Below, piece after piece: positions 42,020 to 54,143 of a DNA stretch of 64,000 nucleotides; position 1 is the stretch's first letter, and each line of letters opens with the position of its first letter. The notes below the pieces were generated by a model. That model saw nothing but the letters and a program-made list of their open reading frames with translations. It made no database searches and was not told the origin of the DNA. A program made the translations under genes and the position numbers. The stretch is from Ashinkailepas kermadecensis (Eukaryota; Arthropoda; Thecostraca; Neolepadidae): the NCBI GenBank assembly GCA_034440615.1, contig JAOTOM010002260.1, positions 32,548 to 96,547 of the forward strand. The letters are read 5' to 3'.

Positions 42020-42435
42020 GGCCTCAACAGTACGCCAGCCGGCCCAAACAACACACCAGCCGGCCCAAACAACACACCACCCGGCCCCAACAACACACCA
42101 GCCGGCCCCAACAACACACCACCCGGCCCCAACAACACACCAGCCGGCTCCAACAATACACCAGTCGGCCCCAACAACACACCAGTCGGCCCAAACAACA
42201 CACCACCCGGCCCCAACAACACACCAGCCGGCCCCAACAACACACCACCCGGCCCCAACAACACACCAGCCGGCTCCAACAATACACCAGTCGGCCCCAA
42301 CAACACACCAGTCGGCCCAAACAACACACCACCCGGCCCCAACAACACACCAGCCGGCCCCAACAGCACACCAGCCGGCCCCAAACAGCCCACCAGTCGG
42401 CCCCAACAGCCCACCAGCCGGCCTGACCTGGTTGC
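42020..42435. repeat. 21-bp GGCCCC minisatellite, about 19 copies
   Basis: The unit is CCGGCCCCAACAACACACCA plus G or C (21 bp, 7 codons), with variants CCAGTCGG, CTCCAACAAT and CCAAACAAC. A higher-order pattern of about six units repeats once (about 42050-42175 and 42176-42300). Because the period is a multiple of three, frames stay open on both strands (plus: GPNNTPA heptads), but no start context or flanking domain supports a real protein. Confidence 0.93.
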
Positions 42436-42635
42436 AATAGGGCGGACAGTGCGGCAGTGGGCTCGGCTGCCGACCGTGCCAACCGCACGGGCCAAGTGTC
42501 GGCCGAGCGTGCCATTCGGTAGCCCGTCTCAGAGCAGTGCCAGTCGCGGTAACAGCGCTGACGTCATGAGCTCATGACATGCCGCGCGCCGGCCGCCGCC
42601 TGCCAGGATCAATATGAGACCGGCAGACAGCGACG

Positions 42636-42776
42636 GCGATGGCGGTAACGGTAGCGGTGGCGGTAGCGGTGGTGGTGGCGGTAGCGGCGGCGGTAGTGGT
42701 GGCGGTAGCGGTAGCGGTAGCGGTAGCGGTAGCGGTAGCGGTAGCGGTAGCAGTAGTGGTGGCGGTAGCGGTAGCA
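42636..42776. repeat. GGTAGC/GGTGGC hexamer repeat
   Basis: Runs of GGTAGC, pure over about 42705-42750, flanked by GGTGGC variants. Confidence 0.92.
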
Positions 42777-43348
42777 TGCCATCACAGTGAGTGTAGCTGC
42801 ACGTCCTGCCACGTCCGCTCCCGTCCACACTCCGCCGACGGTCTGATCCCATTGCTCGGGCTTCGACGCTCATGTCACAGCGAGTCGCCATGCCCATTAT
42901 ATTTACAAGTGATGAAGTCGCTCGTCGGCAGGCCGGTTTGCTATGGCCTGCTGAATGCCGAGAGCACTCGGATGGCGGCGGATAGGAGCGGATGTCGCTG
43001 GTGTCCACTGGCGAGCGGATGTCGCTGGGGTTCGTCGTACTTTACGGTTTTCTTCGTTCTGTCTAGTTCTTAGTATATTTAATTATACCGTGGTGGATAC
43101 CTCGTAACCATGAGGTGACCGCTGCCGCAGAGATGACCGCTGTCACAGCATCACCGGCGGCTTGGACAGCCTGTACCTATGGCAGCGACCACAGTGAACT
43201 GGGGGGGGATGGGGCGGGAGGCACGCACTGGCTGGACAGCGCACATAACTGGCGTGCACATGCTGCGGTCCGATCATGTCCATAATGCTCACATTCAGCA
43301 GTCAGCTCGATTGGTTGCGGTCCGTCGCGTGACTTAATTCAGATCACC
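42777..43348. other. GC-rich unassigned DNA
   Basis: CpG-rich sequence without a recognisable gene. GGATGTCGCTGG occurs twice near 42990-43030. Confidence 0.4.
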
Positions 43349-43495
43349 TCACGGACCTCGAGCTGCTCCAGCTCCTGAAGGCTCACACCCTCCTCCATGT
43401 GGCCATGTGACTCCTCACGGACGCGCGCTTCTCCAACTCCTGAAGGGTCGCACCCACCTCCATGTGGACACGTGACTCCTCACAGACCCGCGCTG
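43349..43495. repeat. 65-bp tandem repeat, about 2.2 copies
   Basis: CTCACGGAC or CTCACAGAC starts at 43349, 43414 and 43479 (65-bp step). The unit includes CTCCTGAAGG and CCTCCATGTGG followed by CATGTGACTCC. Confidence 0.85.
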
Positions 43496-44514
43496 CGTTT
43501 TAGCTCCGGAATGATTGCACCATCCTTCATGTAGGCGGAACCGGCGATGTGCATTTTGCCTTTGACCCAGCTCATTCTGTCTGCCAGAACTGCAATTTCT
43601 GTCTGCTAGATCTGTCGAGCTCGGTAAGTCCCAGTGGGACTAGGGCCTCGGGGTGTTGCTACAAGGAACATACTTCTTCGCAGCGCTTTTGTTTCTATCA
43701 CCTTTCCCGTTAGAGCATTCCAGCATAGATATTGTATTTTCATACCTTTGGAGAAGCACGTGCACCATAACGTCGAGATGCGTCCCCCCCCCTACAGTTG
43801 CTAAATAATTCGTCCAAAATTGATTCGTAAACGTTCCGAGCTGACGCCTCGTCAAACGGATTTTTCTTCGGGCAGCACAAGCAAGACCTTTAAACATCCT
43901 CAGTTCACCCATATTTTCTTAAAAGATCTTTGTTGCACACCTCTCCCTATTGTTTTCATCAAGTAACACCCCCGCATTCCCTCCTCCCACAAGATGATTC
44001 ATCGTCCTCATCTAGGGAGAAACTGGGCCCTGAGTGGCAGTGCCGTGGTTAGGATCTTCTTTTTCGGGTTGTCCTGTCCACCATAGGTGTCTCTCACTAG
44101 AAAGCAGCCCCATCACTGAAAAGGAGCTCATTCTACGAAGAAAGAAGACATTGGCGCAGGAGCGCTAAGAAGTGGCGGAAATCTATATTGTATCGACATA
44201 ATCGGGGAAAACGTCATTGAACAGGGTGCCCATCATTGGAAGGGATGTCCCTGCAGTAAGTGTCACTTGTGGATATCTGGGGTCGTCCCGAACAACTTCA
44301 TGGGTCCCAAGGCTCCTAGGGGCCCCGGCTATGCCATTGCTGAAAGGGTTCTATGGGCGGTTTCACGCGTGCACTAGCGGGAAGTAATCGTCATGACATC
44401 CCACTTGCGGGGTCAGGGCATAATAATTAAGTTGATCCGAAAACTTTTAGTCTGTAGATTGGACCAATTTATGGTATCAATAAACATACAGAATAGGTTC
44501 AGTTACCTAATACG
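43496..44514. other. unassigned DNA, possibly a very degenerate GGCCCC array in part
   Basis: 44000-44350 has irregularly spaced GGTCCCAAGGCTCC, GGGGCCCCGG and similar blocks reminiscent of the 21-bp arrays, but without a clear period. No gene is visible. Confidence 0.3.
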
Positions 44515-44640
44515 CAGTGGCGTCGCCACGAAATTCTTCCAGGGGGGCAATATTGATAGGGGGCCTCCTGCTCCCGAAAGGGGGCTTCCACTGTGTTAGG
44601 GCCTCCTATTGCTTTTTTAGGCTCTTAGTATGGTTCCAGA
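44515..44640 (+). mobile_element. end fragment of a CAGTGGCG-type element
   Basis: Begins CAGTGGCGTCGCCACGAAAT and continues with GGGGGCCTCC and GGGCCTCC blocks. This resembles, in opposite orientation, the right end of the element at 45900-49395 (GGTGGCGACGCC preceded by GGCCTCC units). Confidence 0.45.
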
Positions 44641-44770
44641 ATGGGGAACATGGCTTCATATTGATGTCTTGTTTGTTCTTGGCATGGTGCATCATTTACG
44701 CAAAGCGCAATAGCAAGAATCTTTTTTTCCGCTGAGAACTGAGCCATACCAGGGTATAAATAAGCAAACG

Positions 44771-45899
44771 CACTGGCGGATCTACCCCACCGGTTTGGGG
44801 GGGGGCCAACTTTCGGTTTTCGGCGTCAGCCCCCCCCCCCCCCCCAGTGGCGTACTTAGGAATTGCATCAGAGGAGGGGTCGAAGGGATTTGGAGGGTGC
44901 CCATTCTCCCACTATTTTTGGTTAAAAGCATCGGATTTCTACCACTATTTGTCAAATGGACCCATTTTTTTACAATAATAATTAATGACAACATAATTTC
45001 CTGTGTAGGGGCTCCAGCCTACCTCCACCGCTTCTAAGTTACGGAATTTGTGTTCTTGTTTACCAAAACGTTCATGTTCATGTTCAACGTCTTGTACCAC
45101 GTCAACGTTCGTGCACGTGTACACACTGGCAGATCCGATTTTGTCAACTCTTGCTGTAAGCAGAACTTGAGCAGCATAGAACCCTCGATGCGTGTCAGAA
45201 TGTACTATGCTGCCATATTGGCTTCCAAACAATTATAAAAATACCTTTAAAATTGGAGATACTTTCATCCAGACGATATTTTTTAACCTCGGCAAAGGTT
45301 ACTGCATTTTCATTCAGTTTACTTCCGTTGGTTTCGGGGGGCCAAAAGACCCTTTTAAGCGCTTCAGGGGAGCCATGGCCGGAATGGCCCCTCCCTGGAT
45401 CCGCTAGTGAATGTAGCCTGTCTCTTTATTTTAGCAACCCCAACACCAACATACGAAACATGCTGCTCAACTGGGCTCAACTGGTCACTCGCACAAAACA
45501 TCCTGTTCAAATTCCGCTTTTGAAATCTGGCTCCTGGGTCCGCTTGCCCGTTACTGGCTAAACAAACTTCATGAACCTCTCTGACGAAGGAATAATGAAA
45601 CTGCTGATTTCGTCATCTCTTGCTGTAAGCAGAACTTCAACAGCATAGAACCCTCGATGCGTCAGAATCTACTATGCTACCATATTGGACTTCCAAACAA
45701 TCATAATAAAATACCTTTAAAATTGGAGATTATTTCACCCGGAAAGCTATTTTGTAACCTCACCAAAGGTTACTGCATTTCAATTTAGTTTACTTTTATT
45801 GGTTTTTGGGGGGGCCAAAAGACACTATGCCCCCCCCCCCCCTTTGAAGCGCTTGGGGGGCCATGGCCGGAATGCCCCCCCCCCTGGATCCGCCAGTGC
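44771..45899. mobile_element. nested small TIR elements
   Basis: The outer ends are CACTGGCGGATC at 44771 and GATCCGCCAGTG ending at 45899, a perfect 12-bp inverted repeat. Inside are CAGTGGCGTACTTAGG (44846) and CCTGGATCCGCTAGTG (to about 45410). 44846-45010 is a second copy of the terminus at 45900-46060. 45145-45412 and 45605-45899 are direct copies of one another (CTTGCTGTAAGCAGAACTT, AACCCTCGATGCGT, ATACCTTTAAAATTGGAGAT, GCCATGGCCGGAATG). I read this as insertion of related small elements into each other. Exact nesting is uncertain. Confidence 0.55.
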
Positions 45900-48800
45900 C
45901 AGTGACGTACCTATATTTGCGTCAAGGGGAGGGGGGCAAACGTATTTGGAGGGGTCCACCTACTCAATAAAAAGTCTTCCGATTTCGACCACTATTTTGT
46001 CAAAGGGGACCTTTTTATATAAAATAATTAGTGACCAACTAAATTATCCTGTCGAGGGGCCTAAACTACCACTATCGTTTCTGATTCGTCGGATTTCAAC
46101 CCTGGCTCCCCCATCCTGTTCGAATGTATTCTTTCGGTATCCCTTGATGAGTCACCTTGCACTGCTGAAATTATACCTACACAGATCACTTTAAAATGTA
46201 AAATTTACCAATTTCAGACATTCCAGTTCATAGTGCCCGGTCGCCACGACGCCAACGTTAGTGCATGTGCACACTGCACACCCACCTTGCGCATTCGGCG
46301 CATTCGCCACACTTCGTGCGATGCTACGGATTCTGCTGGGCCTCCTACGCTTTGCTAATTGCTGCCACATGATAGACTTGCGCCTTATCTGACGTGATGA
46401 AATGCTTTGTATGGGCGTTCGCTGCGAAAATTCGATTAATTAAATTCGATCATTAGTTCCCCACTTCTCATATTTTATGGTGAAGAAATGCGGATACCCG
46501 CTGAGCTTTGATGCACCTCATATCTTTGATTAAACATGCTTCCAGGTTGGCTACCGAACCGAGGCCCTGCCTGAGTGTACTTCTTTGGACCCGTTTCGTA
46601 TTTATTCGTCTACGGATGTGTCTTAGGGCTCCAATCCATTTTTGTTAGAGGCCCAATGCATTTTCGAAACCCCTGCTCGTTTTAGGGTTTTGTTGCTTCT
46701 TTGTGCACCGATGATTTTTCTTAGTTGTCGGGGCGCTTTCAATGATCTCAATGTATGTATTTAGTGCCCGGTATTTTTGTTCGTTCTGGGACCATGTTGC
46801 TTATTGCGACCCCAGCCTCTTTTCATGCCCTTGTGCGGTCGCATCGCCCCTGTGTGCCTTGAGAGCTTCCGGTGTTTTTTTTGTGTGTTTTTTAGAGTTC
46901 CCGCTATATTTATTTATGGCTGCAACGCATATTTTAGGGCCCTCTCGCTTTTTGCGAGACTGCGCTTTGGAGGGCCAGTTACATTTTCTGTCCCCGTTGT
47001 GCTCTTAGGGTCCCGCTGTGTTTATTTGGGGCTTCTGACGCACATTTGTGGGGCCCAGTACAATTTTGGGTCTTCGGTGCGATATTTCAAACTTATCGCG
47101 CCCAGGCGCGTGGTTCCGGGGACCCAACGCCAGTTATCTGGGGTCAACGCGATTTTTGTGGACCTCTTCTGAATTTTCTTTAAATTCCGAATCTCGGCCT
47201 GATTTTTCGAGTCCCTGGCGCCATGTTTTTCCATCTCACCTCGATTTTCTTCGAGCTCCGGTATGTTTTTCGATGCCGTACGCGATTTGTCAAGGCATCT
47301 GATGATATGTTCGGTGCTCCGGAACCATTTTCCTGACCCGGCCTTTTTTTGGAATCCCTCCTTATTTTGGAGGGCTCCGGCTTTCTTTTCGGATACCGAT
47401 GCGACTTTGGGGGTCACACGGTCCTTATGTGGAGCCCTAGACGCCAATTGTTGGCAGCCCCGACGTGAATTTTGTATGCCCAGACCAAATTTGTGGTACT
47501 ACCGATGGGAATTATGGGTCCGAGCGCGATATTTGGTGGGACCGGTTCGAGTTTGCGGGGCGCGCTGTACTTAGCTGTGGCCCCAACGCGATCTTGGCGG
47601 TTCCTGTTGCAGATTTTCGGGCCTCGGAGCGAGTTTTCTGGGGCCCGCCGCATTTACTTGGAGCCCCTACGCGAATTCTGGTGGACCGACGCGATTTTTT
47701 GTGGCCCCAGCGCGACTTTTGGGGGCCTCGGCTCGATTCTTGGGATCATATCCCTCTTAGGAGGGAGGGGGAATTTGCCCCTTTGATATGCCACTGCGGC
47801 CACCGAAGGAGTTTTTTGTTCAGCCGATGGCACCTTTCGGGGTATAAAAGTCCTCCGGGTAATTTTTGCCGGAACTGTTCTTAATTTTCCGGTGCTGGGG
47901 TCCATTCGATCGAGTCTCGGTGTGAACTTTTGGACATCGAGTTCTATTTTTTTAAAGGTCTTGATGTGATATATTTGATGTGATAGCCTCCTTGACAATC
48001 CTGTAGGCCTCCCTTGCAATCCAGGGGGCCTCCTTGATAATCCTGTGGGCCTCCTTTGCAATCCTGGAGGCCTCATTGACAATCATGTGGGCCTCCTTTG
48101 CAATCCTGGGGGCCTCCTTTGTAATCCTGTGGGCCTCCTTTGCAATCCTGGGGGCCTCCTTTGCAATCATGGGGGGGTTTCCTTTGTAATCACGGGAGCC
48201 TCCTTTGCAATCCTGGGGCTTCCTTTGCAATCCTGGAGGCCTCCTTTGCGATCCTGGGGTCTCCTTTGCAATCCTGGGGCCTCCTTTGCAATCATGTGGG
48301 CCTCCTTTGCAATCCTGGGGGCCTCCTTGATAATCCTGTGGGCCTCCTTTGCAATCCTGGTGCCTCCTTTGTAATCATGTGGGACTCCTTTGCAATCCTG
48401 GAGGCATCCTTGACAATCCTGTGGGCCTCCTTTGCAATCCTGGGGCCTCCTTTGTAATCCTGTGGGCATTTGCAATCCTGGGGGCCTCCTTTGCAATACT
48501 GGAGTCCTTTGAAATCATTGGGGCCTCCTTTGCAATCCTGGGGGCCTCCTTTGCAATCACGAGGGCTTCCTTTGCAATTATGAGGGCCTCCTTTGTAATC
48601 CTGGAGTCTTTTGCAATCATTGGGGCCTCCCTTGCAATCCTGGGGCCTCCTTTGCAATCCTGGGGGCCTCCTTTGCAATCCTGTGGGCCTCCTTTGCAAT
48701 CCTGTGGGCCTCCATTGCAATCATGGGGGCCTCCTTTGTAATCACAGGGGCCTCCTTTGCAATCCTGGGGGCCTCCTTTGCAATCCTGGGGGCCTCCTTT

Positions 48801-49395
48801 GTAATCCTGGAGGCCTCCTTTGCAATCCTGTGGGCCTCCTTTACAATCCTGGAGGCATCCTTCGCAATCCTGTGGGTCTCCTTTGGAATCCTGGGGCCTC
48901 CTTTGCAATCCTGGGGGCCTCCTTCGCAATACTGGGGGCCTCCTTTGCAATCCTGGGGGCCTCCTTTGCAATCATGGGGGCCTCCTTCGTAATCACGGGG
49001 CCTCCTTTGCAATCCTGGGGGCCTCCTTTGCAATCCTGGAGGCCTCCTTTGCAATCCTGTGGTCTCCTTTACAATCCTGGGGGCCTCCTTTGTAATCACG
49101 GGGGCCTCCTTTTCAATCCTGGGGGCCTCCTTTGCATTCCTGGTGGCCTCCGTGCCAATTGTTGGCACTCTCTTGATTTCTGGGGCCTGCTATCTTCCCC
49201 TAGGTGACTCCTTCTTCGAATTAGGGGCCTCCTCTCACGTCTTGGAGGCCTCCTCTCATGTCTCGTCGGGCTCCTTGCTCACTTTTTTCCTGTGCATTTC
49301 CGGATAGGGGCCTCCTCAAATTTCAGGGGGGGCGGCGTCCCCCAGTCTCACGACAGGGGGGGGCGACTGCCCCCCCCCCGGTGGCGACGCCCTTG
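45900..49395 (-). mobile_element. GGCCCC ~21-bp array transposon-like element, copy M
   Basis: Inverted relative to copy P (30950-34268). Its terminus CAGTGACGTACCTA (45900) and the adjacent 660 bp match the last kilobase of P, except that the SINE is absent. 46560-47800 is the degenerate ~21-bp array (GGCCCCAGCGCGACTTTTGG type), and 47800-47950 holds the shared non-repeat island. From 47985 to 49300 the array becomes a much more regular 21-bp unit, GGCCTCCTTTGCAATCCTGGG, about 60 copies. The distal end reads GGTGGCGACGCCCTTG (to about 49395), similar in reverse to CAGTGGCGTCGCCAC at 44515. Long open frames in 47985-49300 arise from the 7-codon period and carry no domain. Confidence 0.75.
47985..49300. 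repeat. regular 21-bp minisatellite, about 60 copies
   Basis: The unit is GGCCTCCTTTGCAATCCTGGG with variants at the ATCCT positions (ATCAT, ATCAC) and GG/TG at the end. A few units are shortened (for example near 48470-48500 and 48605). It is far more homogeneous than the adjoining array, implying more recent amplification. Confidence 0.93.
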
Positions 49396-49730
49396 ATCGT
49401 CGGGTGTGGTCAAAGGAGGAAATTCCGGGCCTGAGTCCGTTGGCGAGCATGGGTCCGTGTCCTTTTTATGCCTTTTCCCCGTCACGGGGAAAAACCTACC
49501 TAATGTAATTTATATCAATGTAAAGGACACAAAGAAACTCAGGGAACGGAAATACGACGACGACGAAAACTAGGGGTAACGGGTGTCACCCCACTAGAAA
49601 AAGAAATGAGAAAAGAGCGACTGGTGTCACCCCACGAAAATAAAAAATAAAGAACTGCTGTAACGAGCAGTCAGTCACGCCAGAAAATGGCACAGCGGAG
49701 TGATCAGCGGGCTCTGTCTATATGTGAGCA
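49396..49730 (-). pseudogene. 5' fragment of the I-like retrotransposon, reverse orientation
   Basis: The reverse complement matches about 54079-54382 of the full-length element: CAGAGCCCGCTGATCACT, GTGGGGTGACACC twice, TTTTTCCCCGTGA...GGGGAAAA, and TTTGACCACACCCGACGA in the ORF1 N-terminus. The start codon position reads ACG instead of ATG. The fragment ends abruptly at the terminus of element M, so the transposon border cuts it. Confidence 0.8.
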
Positions 49731-50639
49731 GATAGTATACTAAACACTCCGTGGACGCCCGTCCACCGGTGATTTGGTATAGGATTAATTCCAGAGCATC
49801 CAACCAATTGGGAAACACTTCTTGGGTTTCACTTCCTTTTTTAGCCCAGGAACGAAATCAGCATCCAGTTTTCTACTGCAGAATTAAATCAAAGCACCTT
49901 TTTGGGATACATTTTCCGTACAAAAATGTCAAAGATCTACTGCAATCAAATCGCTTACGGGGCATAAGATCTTGGTCCAACCCCGGATTCGTAGCTGTGT
50001 GGAAGACTATGGATAAAATGTGGGCCCTACTGACACGTGTTGCTTGGATTGGACGCTGCATGCGGTGGCACGACAGCAAACGTCAGACCTCCCCTTGCTC
50101 GTGGCTGCTGACATGGGTGTAATCTCTGGGGGATGGGGGAGGACATGTCACTCCAAGTTGTGAAAAGTGTCGATTTGCCCCCTCAATTTCTTTCGTGTCA
50201 CCCAAAGCCCCAGCTAATAAAATACCTATGCATGATCGCCGCAAAATTATACTTAGTCATGTACGTGTATATAGTGAGTATATACATACAAGATAATCGC
50301 CGTAAATGGTACCAGCCGAACTAGCTAATCAACTAGCTTGACAGACTATCTGTGGTCATAAAATATCCGAATGGTAAATCGGCAGGCGTTAGAAATGTTT
50401 TATTCCCGACCATCGTTCAATAACGTGAACCTTTCCCACCTTGCGCTTTCGCCCGGATATAAATATGCTTTTCAAGGCAACACATTTGCATTATCGCTAG
50501 GCCTTATGTGTCTTAGGCTGCTTTCCCTTGCGCATATATCGATATACGTATTTTGAACGTGATTCTGGATGTCCTTGGGTATCTTCAAGGCCATGGAGTG
50601 GCGTCTTAGGCAGCCTTAAACATAGGTCAAGTTGGCGTC
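49731..50639. other. unassigned DNA
   Basis: An open frame at 49751-50122 (plus) has no recognised domain. No tandem array. Confidence 0.35.
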
Positions 50640-52920
50640 GTATTCGTATTCGTATTCAGAGACGTATTTATATTCTCGTCCGGCGACAGTTGTATGTTTC
50701 TTCGAAGCAATTGCCACAAATGCTTCTGCCTGTGCTGAACACGCCGGAAGTAACTACATAGGTATCACATGACCACTTTAACGGTCAAGGTCCAATCCTA
50801 TGCAAACCGGTTTCTTTCGTCGCCTCGCATTTTTTTCCGTTTTGGCCCAAACCGGTCCAAATCTGGTATCAAGCGATAGCTGGTTGTGAATCATCGGGTA
50901 ACATCTTAAACCGGGACATGTCAAGGTTATGCCTCAAGGCACAGTCAGTTTTAGTTATTCGATGACCTCGCGTTCCGTTGCCATCGCTTCGATTTCCACG
51001 AAAAGGCGCCATTCAACGTGGCTTGTGCGGAATGAAAAGTTGTGCAATCGGATTAATTTTCAAGGTTAAAAGTCAACTTCATTTCTTCGCTCGCCTCGAA
51101 TTTTGTCGTTTCCGCTTGAACTTACTCAAATCTGGTATCAAGCGATACCCGTGGTGAACCCTCGAATAACATTTCAAACCGAAACATGTCAAGGTCAAAC
51201 TTCAAGGTCAAAGGTTGGATTGAGTTCTTTGATGGCCTCGCATTTCGTCGCTATGGCTTCAACTTGCAAAAAATGTGTGTCGTTCGACTTGGCTTGTTAT
51301 GCGGTATCAAAAGCTTCCGAATTATAAATAATTTCGACGGTCAATGGTCAACTTGATTTCTTCGGTTGCCTCGCACTTTTTCGTTTTCACCCAAGCCTAC
51401 CTAGGTCCACCATCAAGCGATAGCCCGTGGTGAATCCTCGAGTAACATTTCAAACCGGGACATGTCAAGGTCAGACCTCAAGGTCAAAGGTTACTTTAAG
51501 CGTTTTGAAGTCCTCACGTTTCGGCACTATGACATCAATTTGCATCAGGTAGGTTTCATTCCACGTGGCTTGTGGTGCGGAATCAGAAAGCTACGAAATC
51601 GAACTAATTTCAAAGGTCAAAGGTAAAGCCCAGTTCTTCTGTCGCCCCACATTTTTTTTCCTTCGCCAAACCCCACCTAAATCTGGTATCAAGCAATAAC
51701 CCGTGGTGAGCCTGGAGTAGCATTTGAAACCGGCAATGTCAATGGCAATGGCAATCTTCAGGGTCAAAGGTTAGTTTGCATTTTTCGAATTCCTCGCGAT
51801 TCCTCGCTATGGCTCCATTTTTTATAAAGTTAGTGTCATTCGACGTGGCTTGCCGTATGGTATCAGAAAGTTGAGAAATCGAAATAATTTTGAAGGTCTC
51901 GAATGTCCGATGTGTGTACAATGCTTGAGTATGATATTGCAATAGGAACATGTCTCTTTGTTTGCAGCAATTGTGATCAGTCGCTCGGCAGGGATTTCCC
52001 TTAGCTCGGACCCGACCAAGAAGAATGTGATAAAAAGGAGAGCTTTCGACGCACCTCGCGCGTCGAAAATTTATGGTTTGCGTAGTGACTTTCTCCCAAA
52101 TTTATCGTTTGATCTAGTGTATTTTTGATTGTAGGAGGGGAGGGGGGAGCAACTTGGCTGCGCCTTTGATTGTGATAACAGACACTCATATCTTATTTGA
52201 CTAGTGGCCAGGAATGTTGTTTTATATACTCTTCTTTTTTTTTTTGGGGGAAGTGTCCCTTAATGTTGGCCTTCCCCCTCCCCCATACATTTCAACTTTT
52301 AACATGGAACTCTATGGAGTGTGCCCCTCCCAATCCATTTGGGTCTGCCCATTGCCGTCATGTATTTCGGACGACATCTCATTGCTGATATTTAATTTAC
52401 ACTGTCACATGTTGCTGTTCCGGACATTTCAATATACCACCCATTTTTAAAGTCGTTCGGTTTTTTCGTAATGTTTCAAAGGAAGTGTCAAGTATGCAAG
52501 AGAAGCCACACGTAAATGAGAACGATTTCTTAACCAACCAGATTTCACAACCGTGAGAGAACAATGTTGTAAGCAGGGATAGATCTAGGAATTGTCATTG
52601 GGGGGGGGGGGGGCACTTGTCTGGAAGAGCGCCAATTCTTTGCAGGGGCACCACTGCGAAAGTCCCAGGAGGGGCGCCTCTGTCTGAAAAAAAATTGAAG
52701 GGGCGGGGGCTGTGCACTCTGCCTTCCGGGATGGGCGCCTTTCCGTCCAAGGGGGCGCCATTTTCTTTCAAAGGGGCGCCTCTAGCCGACAAGTATGGGG
52801 CTGTTCGAATAATTATATGTTCTATTATAAGAGGGTAACGTTTAACCTACTTACAGAATTGCTCAATGGTGATTGTGAAATTGGGCCCAGCACATACGGC
52901 ACAATGTTAGGTGTAGGGGA
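50640..52920 (+). repeat. ~2.4-kb interspersed repeat, copy 2
   Basis: Same module order as 37170-39600: repeated TCTGGTATCAAGCGATA blocks near 50857, 51131, 51400 and 51680, CATTTCAAACCGGGACATGT, and AAGGTCAAAGGTTA. Then come the unique part, a GGCGCC-rich element (52577-52800) and the tail CCCAGCACATACGGCACAAT. It differs by an insertion at about 51980-52180. ATTTCAAAGGTCAAAGG appears near 51609. Confidence 0.8.
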
Positions 52921-53835
52921 ACTCGAGGTATGTTGAGCGTATGCTCACTTAGGAGGGCCTGGAGCGCATGGGGGTGAGACAGACTGATTATTTGTTCACA
53001 TATTCCGAAATGGTGATCTTTTGGGCACAAATCAGTCGCATCAGAATTTTTATCAAGCAAATTTAAATCATTTATTTTTTAGTTGTTCTGACGAATCGCC
53101 CCTGCCTCAACTTACCCCAGGCGTGGGGTAAGTTGATCCTATTGGTGGGGATTGTTGATCATAAGCCTTATTTATGTAAATAAATGCTGTGATGACTACC
53201 TGTGATGCTACTTTTAGTGCTGCGGGCTTTTTGTGATAATTTGTTGTCACCTGATGTGTCCTGGTGGCAAAGCAAAGAAGCGAGAAGAAAAGCAACATTT
53301 ATCAACAAGTGCCTAACACAGATCGATATAATTTGTTTAATATGAGTCTGTAGGCCATTAATCACCAAAAATCACCGTCCGACTGGTTTCGTCGGTCAAA
53401 GAGGGGAGAAAAGGCAAGCGCTGGAGCGCGTCTGGAATGGTGCGGTCGCTACCCCTCCCAAATCCTCTTCCTCGGCAGCAGAGTACAGCAGCAGGGGAAC
53501 ACCCCAGTGCAGCGGTACGGTGCTATGCGTGCTCAGCTTCGGCGAGACCGCAGGTTTCCGCCCGTCCCATGTACCCTACCAGCCGAATTTACAGGGCAGT
53601 GTGCGAAGATGTTTGGAATGTTCTGTTGTAGACAGTAGAGGTGGCATGTCATAGTCCTGAAATGTGTTTTGCACTGGTCATGAGAGACTAATTTAGTTGG
53701 CTCCTTTCGAATCATACTACCTGTATGCTATTTTTAGAAGAATGTCTTACTGTGAAAACACTACTGTGGGCACCGATCAAGTATCGCCTCATGATCGCTG
53801 CGCAGGGGTGGAGCTTTCTATACTGGGTGTTCTCG
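52921..53835. other. unassigned DNA
   Basis: No recognised gene or family. The short duplication CCCCAGGCGTGGGGTAAGTTG (trimmed: TTACCCCAGGCGTGGGGTAA) at about 53113-53132 is a small palindrome. Confidence 0.35.
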
Positions 53836-53848
53836 GACCACTGAAAGC
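53836..53848 (+). repeat. left 13-bp target-site duplication of the I-like element
   Basis: GACCACTGAAAGC here is repeated exactly at 59455-59467, bounding the retrotransposon. Confidence 0.8.
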
Positions 53849-54143
53849 CCCCCCCCCCCACACACACAGTTGCCGGTTGACTCTCGCGCCATCAAGTCGT
53901 TGCTCTGGGACGTGGACCAGCTATCGTGCTACGTGGATCGTGCTACCAGCTATCGTGGACGTATCTCGCAAGACCAGCCTGCCATCAACTCAACATCTTC
54001 ACTTCCGACTTCTTGCTACTCTTCACCACCAACTTCTAGACCACTCTACGCCTTCATCTCGTCCATAGGTTGGTCCAGAGCCCGCTGATCACTGCGCTGC
54101 TTTCTTACTGCTTGTTATTGCAGTTTTTCTATTTTTCATTTTC

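Noticed and set aside
41966..42577. GPNNTPA heptad-repeat protein (plus strand)
   Set aside because: All six frames are open over the 21-bp array. No signal peptide, start context or domain around it.
47952..49207. Several 130-200-residue frames on both strands
   Set aside because: Produced by the 7-codon GGCCTCC minisatellite.
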